A stretch of DNA of 46,220 nucleotides, from positions 1-46,220 of the forward strand of contig CAXKVR010000353.1 of NCBI GenBank assembly GCA_964058845.1, in the 5' to 3' direction. A program made the position numbers and the translations under genes. Source of the DNA: Carex sylvatica. Its lineage: Eukaryota > Streptophyta > Magnoliopsida > Poales > Cyperaceae. Of this stretch, positions 10,045 to 22,183 are shown one piece after another (position 1 is the first letter of the stretch; each line of letters opens with the position of its first letter). A model generated the notes under the pieces. The model had not been told where the DNA came from. It ran no database searches and worked only from the letters and a program-made list of their open reading frames with translations.

Positions 10045-11690
10045 AATATTCTTTGCTTAATCAAAATCCCTTAAATTGAGCATATATATCTATGAGGCCA
10101 CCACAAACCTTATCCTACAACTACATCTACAAGCACCTTATTAAAGAATATGCTTTATTTATCTCTCTCTCTCTCTCTCCTTAAATGCCTACAAAGTGGG
10201 AAGCGAGCAAAAACGCACTATTTGATAAACGAAGTTATCTCAATATAGGACCAGTGCGGCTAATTATTTTAAACAGGAAACTGATACTCTTCTCCAAATT
10301 ATGTCACACCAGATGTAATTTGGTCCCTTAACATCCTGTTTGGATGGAGAGTAGAGGAAGGGAAGGTGAAGAATAAAAGGAAATAGAATTAAGAATCAAT
10401 TAACATTTTGTTTGCATGTACTTTGTTTATTCAATAAATCAAGTTATTAAAATAAGAATCAGTCTTTAATCTGATGATAAAAGGCAATATCATCTGTCCA
10501 ATTAAGCTTAAACTTTTTATTCAATTTTTTTTTTTTGAATATTTGGTATAATTGAATTTGTTCTTTAATTATTTAACTAAATGACTTGATCAACGTTGAA
10601 TAATGCACTATTTAAAATATATATAATATCTGAATTCTTCTAGTTAATAGTTAAATAACTTATTGAGCCATACCAAATATTTAATGAGCTAATTGAATTA
10701 AGAAAAAGTTTAGGAGCTAAATGAACCTATACAATATTTGAGAGGCTTGATTAAACATAAACAATTAAAATCATGATGAACCAAGGGGCTAAGCTATTTT
10801 GTCATGTTACTTATTTAATAAATTGAAGTCAAATCTTTTAAACCAAATAATGTATTGACAAGAAAGTACACCTCTTAATTTGTACATCCAAATAATTTTT
10901 CTAGTAAAAGTACAATCTAATGTACTTATTTAATTTGCATAATTTCAACATTAAGACAATAATAAGTTGTAAGTTCTAGCAAAAAAATGTTTTATTATAC
11001 TTTCAAATATTTAAAGTAACTTCTTGTATGTGAGAAAATTACACATAACAGCTAACAGTATTTTTTTTTTATCATTGGTGAGTAATTACTGGATAAATAA
11101 TAATTTTCATAATTTTGATAATCATAAAAATAAAATAAAAAAATTTCGAAATCACTCATCATATACATTACTTTTTTGGTGCAAATTTCATGTATGTTAA
11201 AAGATGATGAGACGTGGCAAATGCTTTTTCATCAATGTAGTGATTTAAATTTTATGATCTGTAATTAATGATTTTTTTTGTTTGTGCATCACTATATTCA
11301 AGTTGCATTAAATTTTGTAGGTAACCAATCTATTCATCACAACCGTTGCATTTAAAAATATATATATAATATTTATTTATTATAACTAAATATTATCATG
11401 ATTTTGAAGACAAACAAGTCAAATCTTTATCTTTTATGCTAACCATTTATTCAACTGAAATGAGAACTATGTGGGATTTCTAGTTGGAGCGCCATAGCAT
11501 ATGCGCTTTCAAACTGGACGCGGCCAAGGGCCCGTGATAATTTCCTGTTGTGGGAACAAACAAGTAACAACTAACAACTGCTGCCTCAGGTCTTTTAAAT
11601 GATACTGGATACGTCCGTTACTCTTTGGTAGGCCCGATTGTTCAAAGCAGAGAGCATTTTTTTCCTTTTGAGGGTACAAAGCAGCACTTC
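10045..11690. other. Intergenic; minor repeats only
   Basis: A (CT)n run lies at about 10162–10180. CATCCTGTTTGGATGGAGAG at 10333 resembles the end of a MITE but no partner end was found. The short segment 11480–11560 is G/C-richer (GAGCGCCATAGCATATGCGC) and unidentified. No gene is visible. Confidence 0.35.
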
Positions 11691-11889
11691 GGAGTAGGTC
11701 CGATGCCCATTGGACCTACTTTGGTTCGATGGGTGATCTGGCCATCCAGTTGCATCAAGATTCGTGCGCTCCGTATTAAAATCCGTATATGTTTTATCAA
11801 TTTCCGTGCGCATAGATCTTAATGTTAATCATACAGTGATAGAGTTAATTGAATCTAAAAGTAGGTTCAATGTCCATTGAACCTACTCC
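11691..11889. mobile_element. GGAGTAGGT inverted-repeat element, copy 1
   Basis: It starts GGAGTAGGTCCGATG and ends with the complement of GGAGTAGGTTCAATG. The body matches the element at 39920–40075 over most of its length, including GGTTCGATGGGT, CATCAAGATTCGTG and TTATCAATTTCCGTGC. Two copies in different contexts show that this is a mobile family. Overlapping open frames on both strands are by-products of the repeat. Confidence 0.7.
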
Positions 11890-12308
11890 TATCTCACAAA
11901 GCCGAGATCTTGAATTACGGGTGTCAAATATGGCACGCTTTTATTCGTTTACGTAGTCTGTATTGTATCTGAAAATACAGAGAAAAATAATTTTTTTTAT
12001 TAATTTAGTAGGTACAGATACTGACGGATTCACATATAAATTGAGATAGATAAGTATTTATTTTTGAATTAAATTTTTTTTATTTCGAATCAATACAAAT
12101 TGTTCAATGTATCTATCTCTGGTTTAATGTAGTGCCTATCTCTAATATGAGTTAGTTTAATTTTTGAACTAATTTTTTTTGAGGTTTGGCCAATTCTGCG
12201 TATTTCATTTTTTTGGATCTGCAATAGTCTATTTCATAAATAGAATGAAAGAGAGCAAAAAATGTCTGACAGTGGGACCTATTATTACAATTCTAAGGAG
12301 ATGGATCA
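11890..12308. other. Intergenic, A/T-rich
   Basis: Degraded sequence; no gene or element ends are recognisable. Confidence 0.35.
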
Positions 12309-13225
12309 TGTAACACCCGAAATTTTATTATTTTTCTGAAATATATTTGGACTTCTTTATAAATATGAAAACTTAAAAGGTTTAAATATAAAAAAAAAGC
12401 CAAGGTGGCACGAGGTGCCACGCGGCTTATGCATGGTAAGGATATAAACCAACCGACTTTGACCATTTGAATCGCCCAAGTATAGTTCCTTTCTCTCCTT
12501 TGTAAATTCATGAGAGGAAAAAAAAATAATGGAAACAGAATATGAAAAAAAAAGCGTAAAAAAAGAAAGGAAATTGGAAAAAAAATAAAAGAAATATTTT
12601 CTAAATATTTATTATGATTTGATTGCATGTCCGATTGAAATTTCGACTACGTCGCGTTGATTTTGAATAATTCATGCAATTTGAATTGGATTCTCTGGAT
12701 TGATCACTATCAGGTAATTAAACTTCTCTATAATCTGTGTTTTCGATTTATTTAGTTTATTTGGTATTGAATTAGGTAATCGGATTATGATAGTATATTT
12801 AACTGGAATATGAGATCTAGATACTGAAATTGTTTTAAATGTACTGAAATATTGGGAATTGTCTGTTTCAGAGATTCCAACTGAAATTGAACTGTTGTTA
12901 TTGAAAATCTAGACCCAACTGATATTATCGGTTAAATATGTATACGTAATTTGATATTTAATTGTGTGGATTAATCCAATTTTATTGAAATGGTTGTTTA
13001 CTATTATTAAGTCAATTATAGAAAAGCTGCGTCGTTAAATAACTGGTTACTCGGCTTTGTAGCCGACTCCGTATTGTTTCTATTTTTATCATATTGCGAC
13101 GTAGGTTGACAGGACAACAGATGGATGCGAGGATGTTGTTATGTCGCGTTACGTGCCCAGTCCGGCCGCCAAGGCGTGATAGGTCATCCGAACTTTTAGT
13201 GTCTTTTATTATTCATTACTTATAT
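12309..13225 (+). mobile_element. Probable LTR fragment (Ty3/gypsy type)
   Basis: It begins TGTAACACCCGAAATTTT, a start common to plant Ty3/gypsy LTRs. Near its far end are blocks typical of such LTRs (GACGTAGGTTGACAGGACAACAG, about 13098–13120, then a G/C-rich GTGCCCAGTCCGGCCGCC, about 13153–13171). I find no matching 5-bp target duplication, no second LTR, no primer-binding site and no gag/pol, so it is a solo or truncated LTR. The right boundary is a guess. Confidence 0.45.
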
Positions 13226-13570
13226 TTTGGTTAAATTTTTATCTAAGTTTTGACTTTGATTTGCTAATTGGCTAAGAACAGTCTCACTTTGAATTGTGCC
13301 AAACGAATTTTTAATTAACTTATAAAAAATATTTCACTGTTGTGTCAATCGATTTTATGATTATAACATATTTTATAATAAATATATTTTAGGAATTGAG
13401 TTGCAATTGTGTACCCGACAAGTTAATGGGTTTGAATCCGATTAGCTATTTGAACCCGATTAGTGCTCTACCCTAACAAAAATCCTAGATCCGCTTCTAG
13501 GTACAAATAAATGGGCTAACTATTTTTTTTTGTTATATTACCTATTTTTGTATAAAATAATTTTTTTATA
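13226..13570. other. Intergenic, A/T-rich
   Basis: Contains a degraded dispersed phrase (GTTTGAATCCGATTAGCTATTTG near 13429) that is also seen near 36350 and 3890. No gene. Confidence 0.35.
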
Positions 13571-13580
13571 TATATATATA

Positions 13581-14005
13581 GAGGTTGGCTACTATGCATA
13601 TATAAACATATCCCCACATATACTTATAATTTATTTTTGTATTTTCAATATCCAAATGGTCGATCTGAATCGTTAGATGTGATCTTTATATTGAAATGTG
13701 AATGGAGACCAAATTTTACATTTTTCTGAATTTGTTTACTATTTATTAAGCCACTTTGAAAATCGTTGATCCAACGATGGCTTAACAAAACAGTAAAATC
13801 AGAAGCCACCGTTGGATCAGTGATTTTCAAAGTGGCTTAATAAATAGTAAAAAAATTCAGAAAAATGTAAAATTTGGTCTCCAAGCACATTTCAATATAG
13901 AGATCACATCTAACGGTTCAGATCGACCATTTGGACATTGAAAATACAAAAATGAGTTATAAGCATATGTGGGGATATGCTTATATAAGCATAGTAGCCA
14001 ACCTC
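13581..14005. mobile_element. Foldback element B inside a (TA)n run
   Basis: GAGGTTGGCTACTATGC at 13581 is mirrored by the complement ending at 14005. The two arms, about 200 bp each, are nearly identical up to a short centre near 13795. TA dinucleotides abut both ends (about 13568–13580 and 14006–14026). The core (ACCGTTAGATGTGATCT, then GGAGACCAAATTTTACAT) is shared with the family. The outer ~55 bp and the centre (CACTTTGAAAATC, CCAACG) are private to this copy yet match between its arms. Confidence 0.87.
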
Positions 14006-14026
14006 TATATATATATATATATATAT

Positions 14027-16172
14027 TTGTATAAAGATGATACATGATACAATAAAGTTTTGTATATTATTAAATTTTTATAATACAAATTAGTTATATT
14101 TATTTTTATTTTTTTATTATTTGAAAAATATTTTATTAGAAACACAAATTAAAATGTTAATAGATTTTTTTTTTCTGTTTGTCTAATATGTACTGTATTT
14201 AATATGTACTGTATTTAAAAAGACGAATAAAAATAAATATTTATTTTGTTATTATAACGGATACAAATATTAAAATATTTCTACCCGATTCGTATCGTAT
14301 CCGTTGACAACCCTGGTTTGAAATGGTGAACGTGAACCACGTTGATAATATCTTAAGTAGAAGTCCGTAGATACGCATGTCCTGCTCAGTGCTCACACGT
14401 CTTTCGATCTCCATTCAAACGACTGGTGTCAAAATAGACTGCTTTTATCAAAATTTGACCTCCAATTTTAATAATAAAATAATATATCACTATCATCTGA
14501 AATTTTAAGGATTTTAAAAAGATCTTTTCCTGAAAAAGAAAGCCACCAAATAACAAATGATGGTTCAATATTTAGACCAGATCTACTTTTATAGTCATGT
14601 TGAGTTTAAATGAGACAATAAACCGTCAACCACATAAATACTGGTAACTATATTAAAAAACTCAAAAATAGAAAATAATTTGGTCAGGATATATATATTT
14701 TTATTTTATTATTAAGCACGTTGGATGTCTGATTCGCCAACGACTACGATTGAAATATAAAATTTCAGATTTAATTTCAACCATCTGATCACATAATTTG
14801 TCTTTTTTTAATAAAATGCATCTCTTTATATGTAGAAGTTTAAATTTAGTTAAAATAAGACTCGCCACACGTAACAGTTACATTATTTATTACAAATAAA
14901 TTTAAGCCAACTCAATTTTTTAGACAAATTTTTATGCGTGACATATGTATTCTTATTTCTCCCTTTTTTGTCAATTGAACAAATTATGTATATATATTTT
15001 CTTATTCTCCTTCTTCAATTGAGCAATAATAAAAATTGATATTTTTTTTCCTTATATCTCCTTGTTTTTATACAAATCTCCAAATACTTTCTTGGTTCCT
15101 ACTGGCTCTGGAGGTTGTGCTCAGTTATCTTGATTTAATTGGCCTTGGTATTTTTTTTTTTTCATTTTTCTATCTTTACTGGTTTTACTGGTTCATACTT
15201 CATACAAATAGTTATTATGTGAATTTTATGAAATTGAGAATTTTTTTGATGCTATCTGAGATCTGGGGGATGGTCGAAGTTGCATAATGCATATGCACAA
15301 TAAGGTTTTCATACACTGTGAACTGATGTTGATGGATAGTATTATTATGTTAATGGGTCTGATATTTGGGATTTTGACTGAGTGGTGCAATTTAAAATTG
15401 TTTCAATCTAGACAATAACAATACAATACTTTCTTTTCAGAATAAAAAAACAAGGAATCCTAATAAAAGATAGTTCAAAATTTCCCTTATAACAGTCTGT
15501 TAAGATAAATTTCAGATTTCTGAATATCCTTGAAAAATTTATGCTAATGGTGTTTATATCATTCAATTGTAATGGGTAGGCAAAGTTTAGCATTTCGATA
15601 AAGGTGCAGGTTTAAAAAATAAAGTTTAGCATTAATAAAATTATAGCGTGATGTAAAGTTGTAGGTTTGACAATTGCTGTCAATTTTTGAGAAGCAATTT
15701 TGGCACTTTACTGTTTCTTTAATTTACTAGACACCTGATTAATATTGGTTTATGACTTTAATTTTTGCTGGTACTAGATACTGCTAAATAACAATCAAAG
15801 ATGTCTTGATTGTTAATTTGGGATCTCACGTGAATGAAGATGTCACTTGATTGTTAATTTAACATTTTTAATTTTATTATAATTTTCAATTGGAGCAATT
15901 ATAATCTACTTTTCATTTTGTTTTTGTTCATTTCAAAAATGTTGAACTACATCGAAGAGGATCACAATGACAATGATACTTTAAGATTTTTTTTCATGTT
16001 ATATTTGATCCATTTTTTTCTTTTGTTGTTATTTCTTATACTGTTATTTATTATTTATGTCTCTATTTTTTTTTTCATATGTGTTTTTTTTTTATTTATA
16101 TATTTTTTCTTAATTCTAGATGACATGTCAATAAAAAAATATCTTCATATTCCATTCAACCTTAGAATATTA
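14027..16172. other. A/T-rich region, possibly the body of a second Helitron
   Basis: No gene is recognised. It includes very T-rich stretches (15036–15190 and 15990–16120) whose open frames are low-complexity hydrophobic translations. A Helitron 3' end follows at 16173–16200, so part of this region should be that element. I could not fix a 5' TC end. Confidence 0.35.
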
Positions 16173-16200
16173 CCGTTGCAACACACGGACACGACACTAG
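16173..16200 (+). mobile_element. Helitron 3' terminus
   Basis: CCGTTGCAACACACGGACAC followed by CTAG and then a T is the same plant Helitron 3' signature seen at 6820–6850. The matching 5' end is not identified. A foldback element begins 16 bp downstream. Confidence 0.75.
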
Positions 16201-16216
16201 TATATGTAGATATGTA

Positions 16217-16633
16217 GAGAGAGAAAGAAATGTGCTATGGTGAGTTGCGAAGTAAGAGTCTTGTTTTACTTCATGTTTCTTTCTTTATTTTTAAAAACTA
16301 AATAGTCAATCCAAACAGCTCAACATGATTCCATATTGAAAATGTGTTTGGAGACTAAATTTTAAATTTTTGGAAATGTTTTACTATTTTTTTAGAATAT
16401 TTCAAAATCATTTTTTTATGCTCTACAATCTGTCCAAAAACAACGCCTTTTCTAACTATCTAAAAAAATAGTAAAAAAATTTCAAAAAATGTAAAATCTA
16501 GTCTCCAAGCACATTTCAATATAGATATCATGTTGAGCGGTTCGGATCGACTATTTGGTCTTTAAAAATAGAAATATTAACGTGAAGTAAAACAAGATCC
16601 TTACTTCGCAACTCACCATAACCTATATCTCTC
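16217..16633. mobile_element. Foldback element C
   Basis: The left end runs GAGAGAGAAAG, then CTATGGTGAGTTGCGAAGTA; the right end is its complement (TACTTCGCAACTCACCATA, then TATATCTCTC). The arms meet near 16430 and carry the family core (CCAAACAGCTCAACATGAT, GTGTTTGGAGACTAAATTTT). The outer module is again private to this copy but matched between arms. Confidence 0.82.
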
Positions 16634-16695
16634 TATATATATAAACACACACACATATAATTTATAAATAATTTCACATTATAATGCATACAAGT

Positions 16696-17015
16696 AAAGT
16701 AGAACTAGGATGTTTTTAACACTTTAAAACCTATTGGAATTATTTGAAATGATAAATCTAATATTTTGAAACCGATCTACTCAGCAGAGTGTTGAGTTTA
16801 CATGTTAAATTATTATTTTTTGAATTAATATAGTGTAAAATTAAGCAATTTGAATACATTTATTTTTCGTCGCTTCTTTACCACTTGACTTTATACTAAA
16901 GTAATTCGAAAATTTATAAAATTGATAAGTAAATGCATCACCCATGAAATATATCGGTTTAGATTCATCATTTGAAGGTAATCCAATAGATTTTGAAGGC
17001 AACCTAGTTTAACTC
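16696..17015. mobile_element. GAGTAGAACTAGG-family element, degraded member
   Basis: Left end AAAGTAGAACTAGGATG and right end CCTAGTTTAACTC are diverged versions of the termini at 21049–21921 and 29401–29814. Internal phrases (GACTTTATACTAAA, CATCATTTGAA) are shared with the 873-bp member. I saw no intact target duplication. Confidence 0.6.
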
Positions 17016-17720
17016 CATATTATTAGTATACCAATTTATTTACTTTATGTTTTTAGAGAGAAGACAAACATTCTACATATAATTTAGAAATAATTAGTGA
17101 ATAATTCTTAAAATTTTCAAATAATTAATAAAATTATTTCGTTTAGGAAGGAACTGAAAACAAATAATTCATAAACAATTCACTAATTATTCATGAATCT
17201 TGTTAATATGCTTGTAAAACACATGAATCAAAACAAATCATATTTGTTACATCATTACATTTTGTGTATTATCTCGCCAAACTCATAGGTAGCAAGATAT
17301 ATTTTTTTATTAGAAGTAAATATAGCAAATTTACACATAATACCTGTATCAGCTTTAAAAAAAAATTTGCAAAAAAAAAAAAAAAAATCTTGAGTCCACA
17401 TCAAAAAATCATGATCTTGAAGGCATATTTAATTATAATCATTTAACCCCCTTCAATGTAATTAATTTTAAACGTCCTAGTTCACAATAAAATTGATATA
17501 ATCATCTATTAAATCCAATTTTAATTGATCAAATCCGAATGAATAATGAGAAATCACATCCTCTCCAATATCTGATAAGGAAATCTTTTACAATTACTAG
17601 GTCTGGACCGTTCTTTTTAACTTGCCACGAATCTCAAAGTCCAATAATACTGCCCCTGCGGTGACCTGAATTTCAAACCGGTTGAGATTTAATCTGAGTA
17701 ATCATCTGCAATACTTGAGA
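17016..17720. other. Intergenic, A/T-rich
   Basis: No gene. A poly-A-like run at 17372–17387 is not tied to any element. Confidence 0.35.
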
Positions 17721-18761
17721 GGATACGGAGAATTTTTTTCATAAACCATAATTAATAAATCAAAAATTAGAAAATCAATATGATTGTTTTTTTTTTTTTG
17801 AAAAATTAAAATTTCCTTTTTTTCCAGACCGGACGGACCATTTGGTCTCAAGGTTTTTTTTTTTTTTAAATTAATTTTTTTTTTCCATCTGCGGCCACAG
17901 AAGATTCCCTTCTGCGTTTTTTTCGCTCGGTCTCCCTATTTATCTAATTTTTTTAATCCGACTTCTCTTCTCCCTTTTCTGCGTTGCATTTCTCCATTTT
18001 TTTCTTCCTTCATTCTTCCTCTTACTTTCTTCCTCATTCAATTTTTTTTTTTTTTTGAACTCTCAAAGCTTATGTAATTTCTATTATAATTACATAGGTT
18101 TGTATAATTTTAAAAGGAGAATAAGAAGAGCTTCAGATCTACAAGTTTCGTTAGGTATGTATTAATTCTTTTATTTTTGAGAAGAAAAAATCAATTGTCT
18201 GTTGGAGGAAGGAGGGAGATAGATATTTATATTAAAAAAAAAAAATGGAGACCGAATTTCTAATTCGATCTCCAATTAAAATTGTCGGACCAATAATAAT
18301 ACTTGTTCAGTCAAACTACTAATAATTATTTCTTTAGAAAAATTTAAAAGTTTACTTTATCTTTACGTTGAAATTATTTCTTCAGTTAAAAAAAAATTGA
18401 ATGAGAAAGAAAGTAAGAGGAAGAATGAAGGAAGAAAAAAAACAGGGAAGTGCGACGTAGAAAAAGGAGAAGAGGAGTCGGGTTAAAAAAAATTAAATAA
18501 ACAGGGAGACTGAGCGAAAAAAAATGCAGGAAGAGATTTTCTGTGGCTGCAGATGGAAAAAAAAAATTTCAAAAAAAATTAAAAAAATTTTTAAAAAAAT
18601 TTTCAAAAAAAAACTTGAGACTGAATGGTCCGTCCGGTCTGAAAAAAAAATGAAATTTTGGAGACTGAACGGACCTTATTGTTTTTCAAAAAAAAAAAAT
18701 ATCATATTAGTGTCCTAATTTTTAATTTATTAATTATGATTTATGAAAAAAATTCGGATAC
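17721..18761. mobile_element. ~1 kb element with ~330-bp inverted-repeat arms
   Basis: The left arm (GGATACGGAG, then TTTCATAAACCATAATTAATAA, CAGACCGGACGGACC, TTCGCTCGGTCTCCCT, TTCTTCCTTCATTCTTCCTC) is complementary in order to the right arm (GAGGAAGAATGAAGGAAGAA, AGGGAGACTGAGCG, GGTCCGTCCGGTCTG, TTATGAAAAAAATTCGGATAC). The arms span about 17721–18055 and 18388–18761, and the ~330-bp unique centre has no useful open frame. Arm length suggests a Mutator-type or foldback element, but no clean target duplication was found, so the class is open. Homopolymer runs have diverged between arms. Confidence 0.75.
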
Positions 18762-19585
18762 AGATTCGAATAATGACACCTCTGGCATCATACTGATAAA
18801 TTCATGACATCATACATACAATCTCAACATCACCAAATAACAAATATCACTACAAAATGAAATATCTTTAATTCTTGGAAATTACACGCGACAAAGACAA
18901 TAAAAATAAATAATTATATACATGTAAAAAAAAAGAAACCACCAACCACCAATCAATCCAGCACCAAAGTAATTTGGCACCACCCATATTAGATATCACC
19001 AATTCTGTTATTCACAAAAAATAGATGAGAATTTTGAAACTTTTGAGACTTTTTACTTATTAGGTTTGGTGTGGTCATGTGTGCTATAATATATATATAT
19101 ATATAGGTCAAGTCCAACTAGGCTTTGTCCTTGAGTTAGCTACTAACAACTGTAATCGGTTGCGTTTGGTCTCTTTCCACACCTCTGTCTATAATTCAAA
19201 TCATTTGGTGTTTTAATTCATGGGGCCTCCTATAGTTCTTTCTATCATGACCGTCCGATCAGAATTTGAATCAATCTGAAATAAATTAGTTTGAAAATTT
19301 ACAGAGTTTTCTTATATTCATATCAAAATTGATCGAACGGTCTAAATTTATATTTAAATTTTAAGTTATCTTAAAATTTAAGAAAGAGAGCAGAAGGGAG
19401 AAGGAGACCGCTCGCTCGATCCGTACTCTATTACTTGTTCCACAATTGCAGTACAATTTTAACAATTTTTTTCACCAATTGTCACTCTCAAATTGAAGTG
19501 TTAAGAATATAACTTTTTTATCTATTTTTTTCACCTCTTATTTTATTTTTTATTTTTCTATACGCTTCGTTCTCAAACACAGTCT
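18762..19585. other. Intergenic
   Basis: No gene. A (TA)n run lies at about 19090–19105. Sequence at 19230–19420 contains weakly inverted phrases (GACCGTCCGATC and GATCGAACGGTC) that may be the remains of another inverted-repeat element. Confidence 0.35.
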
Positions 19586-19593
19586 AACATGAT

Positions 19594-19804
19594 CAGTGGC
19601 GGAGGCACCCTCAAGCAATGGAGATCAATTGACTCCATTTATTTTCAATTTTTTTTTTGTATTTATACTCTATTTTTCATATAGTTAAGAGCAAAATGCT
19701 ATGAACAATGTATATTTGAACTCCATTCACAGCATAAATTTTTTATATATTTGACCTCTATTCTCGTCTGACCACCATAATCTGAAAGTCTGACTCTGCC
19801 CCTG
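19594..19804. mobile_element. hAT-type MITE, 211 bp
   Basis: It starts CAGTGGCGGAG and ends CTCTGCCCCTG, an imperfect terminal inverted repeat. Flanking 8-bp direct repeats AACATGAT (19586–19593) and AACAAGAT (19805–19812) agree at 7 of 8 positions. An 8-bp duplication with CAGNGGC-type ends is typical of plant hAT MITEs. No coding sequence. Confidence 0.8.
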
Positions 19805-19812
19805 AACAAGAT

Positions 19813-20283
19813 TCAAATTCATTTTTATTTTCTTTGGTGGCTTGTCCATTAGATGCATGATTACAAACCAAATTTTACAAGCTCCGCTGTCTGGTTTTAA
19901 ATGTTGATGATTGGTTAAAACTTTAAAAAACTTGACAGTGACATGCCATATGTACTGTTTGGTACAATTATATCTATCTATACAATGAATTTGTCCACAT
20001 TTTTGTTTCTCTATTTAACTTCTAGTGACGTGAACTTAATTTGCGTTTGAGCCGTGAGAAAAATAAATTATATCTTTTGAAGGTGCAATCTGAGATTATA
20101 TCCTTGTTAATCATTCTTTTGGGAAAATTAAGAACACATAACTGTTGATACCGATAAGATTGGTCAACCTCTGTTTCTAAAAAAAATTATAAAATCGGAC
20201 CCCCACCTCACACAAAAATAAATTTGGGATTGGGACATGCATCATCTCGGACGCATACACACACTGAAAAAAGAAAATTCTGT
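19813..20283. other. Intergenic
   Basis: No gene or element boundary is recognised. Confidence 0.35.
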
Positions 20284-20488
20284 ATACAATAATATATATA
20301 TATATATAATAGGATATATTCACGCTTTCTTATTCTTTGCGTAACCAACTTTCATCATGTTCGCAATTTGTTGGAGTTGTTTTATATATATATATATATA
20401 TATATAATAGGATATATTCACGCTTTCTTATTCTTTGCGTAACCAATTTTCATCATGTTCGCAATTTGTTGGAGTTGTTTTGGGCCCG
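20284..20488. repeat. Tandem duplication, 98-bp period, with (TA)n
   Basis: A unit of (TA)n followed by AATAGGATATATTCACGC, CTTTGCGTAACCAA and GTTGGAGTTGTTTT appears twice. AGGATATATT lies at 20311 and 20409, so the period is 98 bp. The copies differ at about one position outside the TA run, so the event is recent. The open frames here are by-products. Confidence 0.9.
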
Positions 20489-21039
20489 GGAACAGAGCAA
20501 GTGCGCACACTTTTTAATTTTAATTTGACCCATATACTGAGCATGGACTGCATGGTTTCCGGATATATATATATTTTAATTTAGAATTGCTCATTGGACA
20601 TCATGCATGTATATTTTTGGGATGTTATATATACTTCCGCAAATTGTTGAATTAATTTAATTATTCATCGGATGGCTACATAATACTTGACAACTTGTGA
20701 TTATAGGTGAAGAAATTAGTTCAATTCTATCACAGATATGGCATGATCAAAGGTGGAATCAGATTTTCATTATGTTTATACATCAAGAGTCTAATACTTC
20801 AAGAGATTTTACATGTTTTGTGTGATTTAAATAATATTAAGAAATTTCTTTTTCAGTATTTTTTTTTTTATGTACGATACTACGATACAAATGATCTGCT
20901 ATAGTAATTATTGATGGAGGAGTTAAACAAAAATGGATTAACAACTACTTCTCCAAATAGTCGTTCTTATTGGAGACAAATATATATAATTTTGTAAATT
21001 TACTTGATTTAATATGATATATTTTATATTTTAGAAGGA
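20489..21039. other. Intergenic, A/T-rich
   Basis: No gene is seen. Confidence 0.35.
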
Positions 21040-21048
21040 TACATATAA
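21040..21048. repeat. 9-bp target-site duplication TACATATAA, left copy
   Basis: An identical copy is at 21922–21930; together they bracket the 873-bp element. Confidence 0.9.
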
Positions 21049-21508
21049 GAGTAGAACTAGGGTGCTCTTAAGCTCACCAAAGTGTTTGATGAGCTTAACT
21101 CCGAAACTTATCAAATCAGTTTCAAATGACGAATTTGAACCGTTGGAACCCGCCTAAATGATATTTATTTCATTTATTTATCGAATGAAACACGACTTTT
21201 CTAACAAGCAGGGTATTGAATCTACAGATCGATTCTTATTTTCTTTGTATACTAATTTAGTTCTTAGATTCTTATAGAAAGAGTCTAGAAATTAGGATAA
21301 AGGTTCTTTTTTTTTTTTACTATATTCAAAGTCCTTCACCGTACTTTATAAGCAAAACTCATACAAAGAAAATATTAATTCCAAATCCTGTACCTCAAAA
21401 AAAGGCGAGATTGATTACGAAATTTATGTCCGTATAAATCTCTACTTTAAATTTATATTAATTTATTACTTCTCCTTTTTTCTAGTATACCAGAATGGAG
21501 TTGGAACC

Positions 21509-21551
<43 letters not shown>

Positions 21552-21921
21552 GTATACGAGATATATTTATTTGCCATATAAAAAAATAGTATACCAAAAA
21601 TTAATTCTTTTCTTAACCTTACAAGTGATGCGTCTACATATGAAAATTTTAAATATTCGGATTAATTTAGTATAAAGTCAAGCGGTCAAAAAACGTTCAA
21701 AAAATGAATGCACTAAAATTAATTTATTAACCTTCTAATTTTGACCGATTGACTTTATACTAAATCAATTCGAATGTTTAAAATTTTCACATGTATACGC
21801 ATTACTCGTAAGGTAGGTAGGTTCTAACAGTTCGAATTCATCATTTGAAACCGATTTGATAGGTTTCGGAGTTAAGCTCACCAAACACTTTGGTGAGCTT
21901 AAGAGCACCCTAGTTCTACTC
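21049..21921. mobile_element. Inverted-repeat element GAGTAGAACTAGG, 873 bp
   Basis: The first ~110 bp (GAGTAGAACTAGGGTGCTCT, AAGCTCACCAAAGTG, AACTCCGAAAC, TTTCAAATGACGAATT) are repeated inverted at 21810–21921 with few differences. A perfect 9-bp duplication TACATATAA flanks it. Long terminal repeats plus a 9-bp duplication indicate a Mutator-like non-autonomous element. The interior has no transposase and includes a (TA)n run. Related copies are at 29401–29814, 16696–17015 and about 45785. Confidence 0.9.
21512..21550. repeat. (TA)n microsatellite inside the 873-bp element
   Basis: A run of about 19–20 TA units. It lies within the inverted-repeat element rather than at its edge, and may account for part of its extra length over the 414-bp relative. 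Confidence 0.95.
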
Positions 21922-21930
21922 TACATATAA
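21922..21930. repeat. 9-bp target-site duplication TACATATAA, right copy
   Basis: It is identical to 21040–21048. Confidence 0.9.
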
Positions 21931-22183
21931 TACCGCAAATTTTAGAGAGGAAACATGTGATTCTAATGTTTTTTAAATGATTAATGTGAGCATTTCTATG
22001 TATTAGAATGATAAGATAATATTTAATTTGGAGATTTTGTGAGATTATACATGAGACTAAATCAAAGGAAAAAGAACAAATAAATTAGTTCAAGGAGCTT
22101 AGCCGCTTATGTAAACCAAAAAAAAAGTTGCATGGAATAATCATAAGTAACAGGGATTTGCATCTGCCCCTTTCAAACATGAT

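Noticed and set aside
11595..11822. Overlapping frames on both strands
   Set aside because: Both lie in the GGAGTAGGT inverted-repeat element and reflect its symmetry.
12293..12628. 111-codon minus-strand frame
   Set aside because: It lies in the LTR-like fragment and translates A/T homopolymer runs.
15918..16217. 99-codon plus-strand frame with very hydrophobic translation
   Set aside because: It comes from T-rich low-complexity DNA and runs into the Helitron 3' end. There is no domain or codon bias.
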